Shown here: positions 1 to 5,976 of the stretch, piece after piece
Position numbering within the stretch: position 1 is the first letter of the stretch
How the letters are laid out: every line of letters starts with the position of its first letter
Assembly: GCA_050258095.1 (NCBI GenBank)
Contig: JBLMYD010000071.1
Location: forward strand, 1 to 7,751
Origin: VRUE01 sp050258095
GTDB lineage: Bacteria > Actinomycetota > Thermoleophilia > Solirubrobacterales > 70-9
DNA length: 7,751 nucleotides
Direction of reading: 5' to 3'
Translations under genes and position numbers: made by a program
The notes under the pieces: model-generated
Seen by the model: only the letters and a program-made list of their open reading frames with translations
What the model was told of the DNA's origin: nothing
Databases searched by the model: none

Positions 1-1
1 C

Positions 2-424
2 GTCTCCAAGTCGGGCACCCTGACCTACCAGATCGGCAACGAGCTGAAGCAGGCCGGGACCGGCAACTCCTCGATCGTCGGCATCGGCGGCGACCCGATC
101 ATCGGCTCGGACTTCATCGACATCCTCAAGCTCTACGAGGCCGACCCGGAGACCGAGCTGATCGTGATGGTCGGTGAGATCGGCGGCGACGCCGAGGAGC
201 GCGCGGCCGAGTTCATCGCCGCCGAGATCTCCAAGCCCGTGGTCGCCTACATCGCGGGCTTCACCGCGCCGCCGGGCAAGCAGATGGGCCACGCCGGCGC
301 GATCATCTCCGGCTCCTCGGGCACCGCCCAGGCGAAGAAGGACGCCCTCGAAGCGAAGGGCGTCCGGGTCGGCGAAAGCCCGACCGAGACGGCGAAGATC
401 GCCGTCGAAGTGCTGCGCGGCTGA
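2..424 (+). CDS. sucD: Succinyl-CoA ligase (synthetase) alpha subunit, C-terminal part
   Basis: This is the last 140 codons of the alpha subunit of succinyl-CoA synthetase, the TCA-cycle enzyme that interconverts succinyl-CoA and succinate with substrate-level phosphorylation of ADP or GDP in the cytoplasm. The 5' end lies outside the window. The visible part begins at a segment typical of the family (SKSGTLTYQ), then the CoA-ligase domain with IGGDPIIGSDFID and the GEIGGDAEE motif. The phosphorylated histidine lies in GKQMGHAGAII (H97 of the visible part, codon 290-292). The fragment is about half of the usual length of roughly 290 residues and ends normally, so nothing suggests a broken gene. 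The beta subunit gene sucC would be expected upstream, outside the window. The stop codon lies in a short hairpin shared with the convergent gene that follows. The family assignment is secure. Confidence 0.97.
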   Translation, partial: VSKSGTLTYQIGNELKQAGTGNSSIVGIGGDPIIGSDFIDILKLYEADPETELIVMVGEIGGDAEERAAEFIAAEISKPVVAYIAGFTAPPGKQMGHAGAIISGSSGTAQAKKDALEAKGVRVGESPTETAKIAVEVLRG

Positions 425-437
425 GCGGGCGGCTCAG
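421..437. terminator. Short hairpin across two convergent stop codons
   Basis: CTGAGC (421-426) and GCTCAG (432-437) form a perfect 6-bp stem with a 5-nt GC-rich loop. The left arm contains the TGA of sucD (422-424) and the right arm contains the TGA of the minus-strand gene (434-436). No T-tract follows on either side, so intrinsic termination is possible but weak. Only nine bases separate the two genes, so nothing else here could terminate them. Confidence 0.35.
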
Positions 438-1669
438 AAGATCCGCTTGGGTCGCAGGTGCATGCTGCGGACTATCGCCTCCATGCCCTTGAAGGAGCCG
501 TAGGGGTTGGCGGTTTCGATGAAAGGCCCCGAAGGGGGGAAGCCCGGGGGGTCGGGAAGTTCGACCTCGATCGGGTTGACGGCTATCACCAGGTCGCCGT
601 TGTAGACGCGGGCGGTGAAGGCGTTTGGCGGTTCGCTGGGGCATCCCCGATAGCTCTTCTTGTAGCCGCCATAGATGGTCGCGTAGCCGCTGGGGAGTTC
701 GATCGTCTTCTTCTTGGTGCAATGCCAGGAGGCGATCGCGTGGGCCTCCGGCGTGCCCGCATACTCGGCCCAAGTCGCCTGGGTCCACGTGTAGAGCCGG
801 ATCTGGCCGTACCAGATGCCAAGCAGCGCTCCAGGCACTTCTTCTTCGCTGCCGTCGAGCGCAAAGGCCCCGAACAAGCGGTTGTCGGGCAGTCCGTGGC
901 CGGGTCTGAAGTTTCGTCCCAGCCAGTAGGCGGGCGTTTCGAGGGAGGGATCGTCGAGGGCGACTTCGCCGTCGAATTTCTCGGCACGCGTGTACCGGGT
1001 CGGCTTGCGGATGTGGACCTGCTGGCGGCGGGCGAATCGGACGGCCTGGGGGTCGATTTCTGCGAACGATTCGCCAATGGTCATGACGACCGCCAGCGTG
1101 TTGCCCGATCGCCAAACGAGGAACGATGTTCGGTGGCCGATCTTGTAGAAGAGGGGATAGAAGCGAGGCTGGTCGCTTACGTGAAACAGCCTGGTCGCCC
1201 GACCGACCTTGTCCGATGTAGTGACCTCTCGTGGCGGGTGGTCTTTCAGCAAGCGACCGAGAAGTTGGGGCACGACATGCCAGGCTGCGTCGGCGGCCTT
1301 GTTGCTGCTGAGTCTGAGTGCGCCGGTGGCGGCGAACACTGGTCCTGTGAGCTGGCCGGGCACGACGAAGAGGCGGTTGTAGGCGCCGACACAGCCCTTC
1401 GGGCGAAAGCGGACCACGAACTTCGCCAGTCGCCGAGGAGTGCCGGGTGGATGTTTCAGTGGCATGCAGAAGGTCCTTTCGCCCTGCTCCTCCCTTAGTT
1501 CGACGTTGACGTAGCCCGGCGGGAGGTCGTGCAGGCGCAGGAGCAGATCGGACTGGTGGATCTGCCTGTGCCGCGCTGCCGCCGCCTGCAGGGTGCCCAG
1601 CCCCACCAAGCCCAGAAGCAGGATCGCAGCCAGTGCTTGCCTGCGCCTACCTCCCCTCACCCAAGCCAT
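434..1669 (-). CDS. Secreted or membrane-anchored protein of unknown function (411 aa)
   Basis: I do not recognise a named family. The protein begins with a basic stretch (WVRGGRRRQ), a hydrophobic segment (about residues 11-29) and an Ala-rich region ending near residue 32. That is a signal peptide or N-terminal anchor, so the rest probably lies outside the membrane. The body has two halves. Residues 40-225 include a DLLLRLHDLPPGYV segment, C68, C93 and a strand-rich FLVWRSGNTLAVVM segment. Residues 230-411 include LDDPSLETPAYWLGR, C317 and C343. Four cysteines in two pairs would fit disulfides in an exported protein. The start at 1669 was chosen because it begins right at the signal peptide, sits 7 nt after a TATACT box and avoids overlapping the upstream gene. 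A start at 1735 would add 22 residues unlike a signal sequence. Codon use looks somewhat less GC-biased than in the neighbours, which may mark an accessory gene. Confidence 0.75.
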   Translation of the reverse strand: MAWVRGGRRRQALAAILLLGLVGLGTLQAAAARHRQIHQSDLLLRLHDLPPGYVNVELREEQGERTFCMPLKHPPGTPRRLAKFVVRFRPKGCVGAYNRLFVVPGQLTGPVFAATGALRLSSNKAADAAWHVVPQLLGRLLKDHPPREVTTSDKVGRATRLFHVSDQPRFYPLFYKIGHRTSFLVWRSGNTLAVVMTIGESFAEIDPQAVRFARRQQVHIRKPTRYTRAEKFDGEVALDDPSLETPAYWLGRNFRPGHGLPDNRLFGAFALDGSEEEVPGALLGIWYGQIRLYTWTQATWAEYAGTPEAHAIASWHCTKKKTIELPSGYATIYGGYKKSYRGCPSEPPNAFTARVYNGDLVIAVNPIEVELPDPPGFPPSGPFIETANPYGSFKGMEAIVRSMHLRPKRIF

Positions 1670-1676
1670 CGGCGCG

Positions 1677-1682
1677 AGTATA
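1677..1682 (-). promoter_or_regulatory. -10 box (TATACT) for the secreted-protein gene
   Basis: Read on the minus strand, TATACT is followed by exactly 7 nt and then the ATG at 1669. A transcript starting about 7 nt after the hexamer would begin at or next to the start codon, so the mRNA would be leaderless. There is no Shine-Dalgarno sequence. No clear -35 element is visible. The box lies between the stop codon of the upstream gene and this start, so the gene can be expressed separately from its neighbour. Confidence 0.55.
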
Positions 1683-1688
1683 GGCAGG

Positions 1689-2603
1689 TCACTCTTCGGT
1701 ACCGAGCAGTACGGCGATCTCCCGCGCCAGGGCATCGCCTTCCCGCGTGAGCCGTCGGTGCGTCACCCGGATGACGCGGTAGCCGGCGGCCATCAGGGCG
1801 GAGTCGCGGGTGCGGTCGCGCTCGAAGGCGGCGCGGTGGCGATGGTATTCCCAGCCGTCCAGCTCTACTGCGAGCCGCTGGCGCGGCCAGAGCGCGTCGA
1901 CCTCGCGGCCGAGGACCGTCGTGTTGAGCGAGGGCGCCGGCAGGCCGTGCCGTCGACAGAAGTCGGCGAACTCGTACTCGAGCGGCGAGCGGGTCAGGGT
2001 CGGTGCCTGGGCCGCGGCCAGCAGGCGGCGGATCGGCTTCAGCGCACGACGGCCGTAGCCCCGCTCGCAAACCTGCTCCACCGCGCGCAGCTCGAGCAGC
2101 CTGAGCCGGTCGGCCTCTTCCCAGGCCGACTCGAGGCGTCCGAAGTCGACGAATTCCGCCACGTCGAACAGGGTGCGGGCGACCGTCGTCACCGGGATGC
2201 CGCCTCTCTGTGTCCGGTCCTCGGTGTGGATGCGCCCGCGGTGGATGAAGATCCCCTCCTTGCGCCGGATGCCCTGGCGCCCGGTGTCGGCCGTCACGTC
2301 CACCGGCCCTCGGTGCCAGCGCATCAGCCCCCAGAGCGCCGCCGCGCTGCGATGGCTGAGCAGCCCCCCGTCCCCGTAGGCGAGCACCGCGGCCCACCTT
2401 CGTCCCGCGACGCCGAGCCGCGAATACCCCACCGCGAACACCTCACGGTGGACCTGATGAAGCCTTCCGTCACGTAGCCATTCCTCGATGGTTCGTCCGG
2501 GTACGCCAAGGGCACGCAGCTGCGCTCGCCCCACGACGCCGTGCTGTCTCTCGGCAAGCCGCGCAACCTCCCACCCCCGACTCCCGTGTCTGAGCTTTCC
2601 CAC
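1689..2603 (-). CDS. AbiEi-like winged-helix domain fused to DUF559/Vsr-type nuclease domain
   Basis: This 304-residue protein has two recognisable parts. Residues about 10-60 (LAERQHGVVGRAQLRALGV, EEWLRDGRLHQVHREVFAVG) match the winged-helix N-terminal domain of AbiEi-type antitoxins. Residues about 80-165 (LLSHRSAAALWGL, GGIPVTTVARTLFDVA) are the usual linking region of these proteins. Residues about 205-300 are a DUF559/Vsr-like domain of the PD-(D/E)xK fold, with E209, D236, the ExDG core (E247, D249), H254 and a VIRVT strand near 277-281. The residues expected at such a catalytic centre are therefore present. The start is GTG at 2603; an in-frame TAA five codons upstream excludes a longer form. 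No AbiEii-type nucleotidyltransferase toxin adjoins it. Such fusions are common in actinobacteria, often solitary and of unproven function. A DNA-binding or DNA-cleaving role is inference. No strong ribosome-binding site is visible. Confidence 0.88.
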   Translation of the reverse strand: MGKLRHGSRGWEVARLAERQHGVVGRAQLRALGVPGRTIEEWLRDGRLHQVHREVFAVGYSRLGVAGRRWAAVLAYGDGGLLSHRSAAALWGLMRWHRGPVDVTADTGRQGIRRKEGIFIHRGRIHTEDRTQRGGIPVTTVARTLFDVAEFVDFGRLESAWEEADRLRLLELRAVEQVCERGYGRRALKPIRRLLAAAQAPTLTRSPLEYEFADFCRRHGLPAPSLNTTVLGREVDALWPRQRLAVELDGWEYHRHRAAFERDRTRDSALMAAGYRVIRVTHRRLTREGDALAREIAVLLGTEE

Positions 2604-2655
2604 GATTTGTCGTGGTTAAGGTCAGACACGCCTCCGGTTCTCCCCCTGGAGAGGG

Positions 2656-2671
2656 GATTCGGCGGCGAATC
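2656..2671. promoter_or_regulatory. Possible operator palindrome in the divergent intergenic region
   Basis: GATTCG (2656-2661), a 4-bp spacer and CGAATC (2666-2671) form a perfect 6-bp inverted repeat. It lies about 20 bp upstream of the -10 box of the aminotransferase gene, over the expected -35 region, and 53 bp upstream of the divergent GTG start. That is a plausible repressor site, but six-base palindromes arise often by chance in such DNA. Confidence 0.25.
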
Positions 2672-2690
2672 GGCGGGACGGGGGCGTTGC

Positions 2691-2696
2691 TAGGCT
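2691..2696 (+). promoter_or_regulatory. -10 box (TAGGCT) for the aminotransferase gene
   Basis: TAGGCT is followed by 8 nt and then the ATG at 2705, a spacing expected for a leaderless transcript. No convincing Shine-Dalgarno sequence lies in these 8 nt. The position of the box also supports the 2705 start over an upstream ATG at 2612. Confidence 0.45.
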
Positions 2697-2704
2697 CGCT
2701 GGCG

Positions 2705-3808
2705 ATGGCCGCAGACACGATTTCGTTCGCGCGAGGGGCGCCGAGCGCCGACATCCTGCCCCGCGAGGCGGTGCGGGAGGCGGCGGCGATCGCGCTCGCC
2801 GAGGACTGGGAAAAGGCGCTCTCCTACGGGACGGGGATCGGGCATCCCGGTCTCTGCCAGTGGATCGCCGAGCGGCACGGGGGACTCGACGCGGGCCAGG
2901 TGATGGTCGCCAACGGCTCGCTGGAGGCGGGCGCGATGCTGTTCGAGCACCTGCTCGAGCCCGGTGACCGGGTTGTCGTCGAGCAGCCGACCTACGACCG
3001 CACGCTGCTGATGCTGCAGCGTGCCGGCGTCGAGCTGGTGCCGGTGGAGCTGGAGGCCGACGGGCTCAAGCTGGGCGCCTTCGAAGCGGCGCTCGCAGAG
3101 GGGCCGCTGAAGCTCGCCCACGTCATCCCCAACTTCCACAACCCGGCCGGCTGCACGCTCTCGGCCGAGAAGCGGGTGCGGCTGGTCGAGCTCGCCGCCG
3201 AGCACGGCTTCTGGATCTTCGAGGACGACCCCTACCGCGAGCTGCCCTTCGAGGGCGAGGCGCTGGAGACGATGCTCTCGCTCGACCGGGCCGGCCGCGT
3301 CGTCCACGCATCTTCGTTCTCGAAGACGGTTAGCCCCGGCGTCCGCGTCGGCTACCTGGCGGGACCCGCCGAGGAGATCGCCAAACTCGCCAAGCGGGCC
3401 AACGAGACCTACATCTCACCCAACATGCTGGCCGAGTCGATCGTGCTCGAGCTCTGCACGTCGGGTGGTCTCGACCGCAACATCGCCTTCGTCAAGGACG
3501 CGTTGCGCGCCCGCCGCGACGCGCTGGTCGAGGCGCTGGCGGAGCAGCTCCCCGAGGCCGAGTTCGTCGTCCCCGGCGGCGGCTACTTCCTCTGGCTCGA
3601 CCTCGCCGAGGACACCGACACCAAGGCGCTGCTCGCCGAGGCCAAGGGCGAGGGCGTCGCCTTCGTCGCCGGCCCGGACTTCATGATCGACGGCGGTGGC
3701 AACAGCCTGCGCCTCTCCTTCGCCAGCGTGCCGCCGGAGCGGATTCCCGAGGGCGTCGCGCGCATCTCCCGCGCGCTGGAGCGCGTGCGCGCGGCCTCGC
3801 CCGCTTGA
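2705..3808 (+). CDS. PLP-dependent aminotransferase, fold type I (class I/II, LysN/MocR-like)
   Basis: A cytoplasmic aminotransferase that moves an amino group from an amino acid to a 2-oxo acid using pyridoxal phosphate. Visible landmarks in this 367-residue form are GTGIGHPGLCQWIA (42-55), NGSLEAG (70-76) in the cofactor phosphate region, PTYDR with Y97, NFHNP with N146, EDDPY (D174 for the pyridine nitrogen, Y177), SSFSK with the Schiff-base lysine K207, GVRVGY with R214, and LRLSF with R336 for the substrate carboxylate. All key residues are present. The sequence pattern is that of the 2-aminoadipate aminotransferase/MocR-type group, so an aromatic, branched-chain or aminoadipate substrate is possible but cannot be read from sequence. 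The start at 2705 begins just before the conserved ISFARGAPSADILP segment; the ATG at 2612 would add 31 unrelated residues and bury the promoter. It is divergent from the AbiEi-like gene and 82 bp ahead of the protease. Confidence 0.92.
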   Translation: MAADTISFARGAPSADILPREAVREAAAIALAEDWEKALSYGTGIGHPGLCQWIAERHGGLDAGQVMVANGSLEAGAMLFEHLLEPGDRVVVEQPTYDRTLLMLQRAGVELVPVELEADGLKLGAFEAALAEGPLKLAHVIPNFHNPAGCTLSAEKRVRLVELAAEHGFWIFEDDPYRELPFEGEALETMLSLDRAGRVVHASSFSKTVSPGVRVGYLAGPAEEIAKLAKRANETYISPNMLAESIVLELCTSGGLDRNIAFVKDALRARRDALVEALAEQLPEAEFVVPGGGYFLWLDLAEDTDTKALLAEAKGEGVAFVAGPDFMIDGGGNSLRLSFASVPPERIPEGVARISRALERVRAASPA

Positions 3809-3846
3809 GGCGCGGCCTGAGGCGCCCACAATCCTCTGATTCCGTC

Positions 3847-3852
3847 TACCAT
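3847..3852 (+). promoter_or_regulatory. Possible -10 box (TACCAT) for the S53 protease gene
   Basis: TACCAT lies 38 nt upstream of the protease ATG and would give a leader of about 30 nt containing the Shine-Dalgarno sequence. No good -35 hexamer stands out. The assignment is tentative. Confidence 0.3.
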
Positions 3853-3878
3853 TCCGGGGTCAAGCTCGATCGGGAGGC

Positions 3879-3883
3879 GGAGG
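3879..3883 (+). promoter_or_regulatory. Strong Shine-Dalgarno sequence of the S53 protease gene
   Basis: GGAGG ends 7 nt before the ATG at 3891, and a second GGAGG lies at 3873-3877. It is the only strong Shine-Dalgarno site I see in the window. The secreted protease therefore has a conventional leader, while several neighbours appear leaderless. Confidence 0.7.
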
Positions 3884-3890
3884 TTTCGGG

Positions 3891-5081
3891 ATGAAGGCGA
3901 GCAGGTTCGAGTTGAAGCTGGCGGTTCTGGCGATTGCGGCGTTCGCAGCTCTGTGCGCGTTCGCCGGCGCTGCGAGCGCCGTTCCCCAGCGTCCCGTCTG
4001 CCCGGGACCCGCCTCGGCCGGCTCTGCCCTCTGCCACGCGCGCGTCGTCACCGACGCGGCTGGCAAGCCGAAAGCGGCCTCGGCGCCGAAAGGCTACGGC
4101 CCGGCCGAGTTCCACGGCGCCTACGGCCTCCCGTCCTCGGCGTCGAGCGCGCAGACGATCGCGATCGTCGACGCCTTCGACGACCCGAAGATCGCCAACG
4201 ACCTGAACACGTACAGCTCGCAGTTCGGCCTGCCGCAGTGCAACAAAGCCAACCCGTGCTTCGAAAAGGTCAACCAGAACGGCAGCGCCACAGGGCCGTT
4301 CCCCCGCTCCGACAGTGGCTGGTCGCTGGAGATCGCGCTCGACGTCGAGGTCGCGCACGCGATCTGCCCGAGCTGCAAGATCCTCCTCGTCGAGGCGAGC
4401 TCGAACTCCCTCGGCAACCTCGCCGAAGCGGTCAACACGGCGGCCAAACTCGGTGCCGACGAGATCTCCAACAGCTACGGCGGCGGCGAGTACTCCTCCG
4501 AGGCGAACGTCACCGCCTACGACCACCCCGGCGTCGCGGTGACCGTCTCCTCCGGCGACAGCGGCTACGGCTCGTTCGGCTTCCCGGCCGCCGCGCCCAG
4601 CGTGATCGCGGTCGGCGGGACGACGCTGAACCTCGGCACGGGCAACACCTACGGCAGCGAGAGCGTCTGGAGCGGCAGCGGCAGCGGTTGCAGCCTCTAC
4701 CTGACCGCGTCCGCCTGGCAGAGCTTCCTCAGCGCCTGCGCCGGCAAGCGCGGCGTCGCCGACGTCGCCGCCGACGCCAACCCGAGCACGGGTGCGGCCG
4801 TCTACGACAGCGTCAAGTACCAGGGCCGCTCCGGCTGGTTCAAGGTCGGCGGCACGAGTCTCTCCTCGCCGCTGGTCGCCGGCGTCTACGCGCTGGCGGG
4901 CGGTCTGCCGAGCGGGACGACGGCGGCCTCCGGACTCTACGGACACCTCGGGGACGCGAGCATGCTGCACGACGTGACCAGCGGCTCGAACGGCAGCTGC
5001 TCGACGATCATGTGCAAGGGCGCGGTCGGCTACGACGGGCCGACGGGCGTCGGCACGCCGAAGGGCACCGGGGCGTTCTAG
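3891..5081 (+). CDS. Secreted sedolisin (S53) family serine-carboxyl peptidase
   Basis: An exported endopeptidase of 396 residues using the sedolisin Ser-Glu-Asp mechanism. Residues 1-30 form a signal peptide (basic start, Ala/Leu core, likely cleavage after ASA at 28-30). The catalytic domain starts near residue 68 (GYGPAEFHGAYGLP). The E-x3-D pair is E147 and D151 in WSLEIALDVE. The oxyanion aspartate is D223 in SSGDSG, and the nucleophile is S323 in GGTSLSSP. D361 in LHDVTSG marks the start of the C-terminal calcium-site region. All catalytic residues are present. Only about 37 residues separate the signal peptide from the catalytic domain, so the large activation propeptide of kumamolisin-type members is missing; from memory, short actinobacterial members share this layout. 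Ten cysteines fall in five close pairs (37/48, 117/123, 159/162, 267/283, 370/375), fitting local disulfides in an exported enzyme. It ends 16 nt before the inverted-repeat element. Acid-active protein degradation is typical of the family; the substrate is unknown. Confidence 0.94.
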   Translation: MKASRFELKLAVLAIAAFAALCAFAGAASAVPQRPVCPGPASAGSALCHARVVTDAAGKPKAASAPKGYGPAEFHGAYGLPSSASSAQTIAIVDAFDDPKIANDLNTYSSQFGLPQCNKANPCFEKVNQNGSATGPFPRSDSGWSLEIALDVEVAHAICPSCKILLVEASSNSLGNLAEAVNTAAKLGADEISNSYGGGEYSSEANVTAYDHPGVAVTVSSGDSGYGSFGFPAAAPSVIAVGGTTLNLGTGNTYGSESVWSGSGSGCSLYLTASAWQSFLSACAGKRGVADVAADANPSTGAAVYDSVKYQGRSGWFKVGGTSLSSPLVAGVYALAGGLPSGTTAASGLYGHLGDASMLHDVTSGSNGSCSTIMCKGAVGYDGPTGVGTPKGTGAF

Positions 5082-5097
5082 CAGCGGCGGGCGCCGT

Positions 5098-5265
5098 CTA
5101 GTGGTCCATCCGGTAAGTCCGGTGTCGATTCGGCGAGCGAAAACCGAGCACGCCGCGGACGCAGGAAGGCCGAATAGTGGTGACTATTCGGCCGACCGAG
5201 GACAAAGGCGGGCGAAGGTTTGCAGCCGTCGAATCGGTGCTGGAATTTACCGGATGGACCACTAG
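5098..5265 (+). ncRNA. Nested inverted-repeat element, candidate structured RNA or palindromic mobile element
   Basis: CTAGTGGTCCATCCGGTAA (5098-5116) pairs perfectly with 5247-5265 for 19 bp. The stem continues inward from 5117-5135 to 5227-5246 with one bulged base (5244), giving 38 pairs, six of them G.U. Further in, 5137-5145 pairs with 5217-5223 around a small bulge, 5148-5154 pairs with 5207-5213 (6 of 7), and 5168-5193 is a perfect 11-bp hairpin with loop GGTG. All six wobble positions are G.U on the + strand and would be A.C on the minus strand, which favours a + transcript, such as the protease 3' UTR or a separate RNA. The ends are CTAG palindromes, so a miniature element flanked by a CTAG target duplication is an alternative. 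It could also terminate the convergent genes, although no U-tract follows. The right end includes the stop codon of the next gene. The inverted repeat is certain; function and class are not. Confidence 0.6.
5168..5193. repeat. Perfect 11-bp internal hairpin
   Basis: GGCCGAATAGT (5168-5178) and ACTATTCGGCC (5183-5193) enclose a GGTG loop. It forms the apical hairpin of the 5098-5265 element. Its GGCCGAA...TTCGGCC ends match the outer ends of the hairpin at 7717-7751. Confidence 0.8.
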
Positions 5266-5969
5266 CGCCCGTAGCGGTCCGAGGACAGCACCAGCTGCTC
5301 GGGGATCGTCGCCCGCGGCGGCGGGGTCGGGTCGGCGCGCACGGAGACGGTCTCGGCGACGCTGCGCGAGACGCGGTGCGAGCCGTCGGCCGAGGCGATC
5401 GTCACGCCGTCCTCGCCTGAGCTCTCGACCGAGCCCTGCAGGCCCGGGTGCAGACCGGCGTCCTTGAGGTAGTGGAGCAGCTCCTCGGCCTCGTTCTCGA
5501 AGCGCAGCACGGTGACCTTGGCGCCGGGCTCGACATCGGCCAGGAGGGCGCCCTGCTCGCGGGCGCCCTCGACGATCGGGTGGCCGTGGGGACAGGTCGT
5601 CGCGTCGCCGATCGCCGCCCGCATCCGCTCCTCGAGCACAGGCGACATCGCGTGCTCGATCCGCTCGGCCTCCTCGTGCACCTCGTCCCAGGGAATGCCG
5701 AGCACGTCGGTGAGGAAACGCTCGATCATCCGGTGCCGGCGCACGATGTGGCTCGCGTGCTCGCGGCCCGAGGCGGTGAAGTCGAGCGACTTGTCGGGCT
5801 TGCGCTCGACGTAGCCGTCGTCGACGAGGCGGCCGATCATCTCGTGCACGGCCGGCGGCGAGAGCTGCATCGCCCGCGCGATGTTGGCGCCGGTCATCGG
5901 CAGCCCGGCCTCCTCGAGCCAGAACATGATCTCCAGGTACTCCTGCTCGGCGACGGTCGCCTGCTCCAT
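5262..5969 (-). CDS. DtxR/MntR-family metal-dependent transcriptional repressor
   Basis: A 235-residue cytoplasmic metal sensor that binds DNA when loaded with Fe2+ or Mn2+ and represses metal-uptake genes. The winged helix-turn-helix spans about residues 5-70 (GANIARAMQLSPPAVHEMIGRLVDDGYV). The dimerisation and metal domain spans about 71-140, and an SH3-like FeoA domain spans about 141-212. Numbering matches corynebacterial DtxR: H79, E83 and H98 (ancillary site), E105 and H106 (primary site) are all kept. DtxR Met10 and Cys102 are E10 and E102 here, and acidic ligands at these places are typical of manganese-responsive MntR-type regulators. I therefore infer manganese sensing, though iron cannot be excluded. 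A CPHGHPI motif (126-132) adds further possible metal ligands. The ATG at 5969 lies 7 nt after a TAGTAT box. The stop codon is inside the right arm of the 5098-5265 element. No transporter gene adjoins it, so its targets lie elsewhere. Confidence 0.93.
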   Translation of the reverse strand: MEQATVAEQEYLEIMFWLEEAGLPMTGANIARAMQLSPPAVHEMIGRLVDDGYVERKPDKSLDFTASGREHASHIVRRHRMIERFLTDVLGIPWDEVHEEAERIEHAMSPVLEERMRAAIGDATTCPHGHPIVEGAREQGALLADVEPGAKVTVLRFENEAEELLHYLKDAGLHPGLQGSVESSGEDGVTIASADGSHRVSRSVAETVSVRADPTPPPRATIPEQLVLSSDRYGR

Positions 5970-5976
5970 CGCTCCG

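Noticed and set aside
458..1498. Long open frame on the + strand opposite the secreted-protein gene
   Set aside because: It is antisense to a gene with a clear signal peptide and promoter; long overlapping frames are expected in DNA this GC-rich, and its translation shows no domain.
434..1735. Longer start (1735) for the secreted protein
   Set aside because: It overlaps the upstream gene and places 22 non-signal residues before a good signal peptide; the 1669 start has a TATACT box at leaderless spacing.
1593..2477. Long + strand frame opposite the AbiEi/DUF559 gene
   Set aside because: The minus-strand frame has recognisable domains and active-site residues; this translation has none.
2612..3808. 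Longer start (2612) for the aminotransferase
   Set aside because: It adds 31 residues unlike the family and runs across the likely promoter.
3806..3826. Direct repeat TGAGGCGC twice and a 5-bp hairpin after the aminotransferase gene
   Set aside because: The stem is short with an 8-nt loop and no T-tract, so it is too weak to call a terminator.
3846..4970. Long minus-strand frame opposite the S53 protease gene
   Set aside because: Low-complexity Arg/Ala/Val-rich translation, antisense to an intact catalytic domain.
3953..5101. Arg-rich + strand frame overlapping the protease gene
   Set aside because: Same-strand shadow in another frame; its composition is typical of a GC-rich off-frame translation.
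5098..5265. Retron, group II intron or tRNA-like element as an explanation of the nested repeat
   Set aside because: There is no reverse transcriptase gene in the window, no intron-type domain V signature and no cloverleaf.
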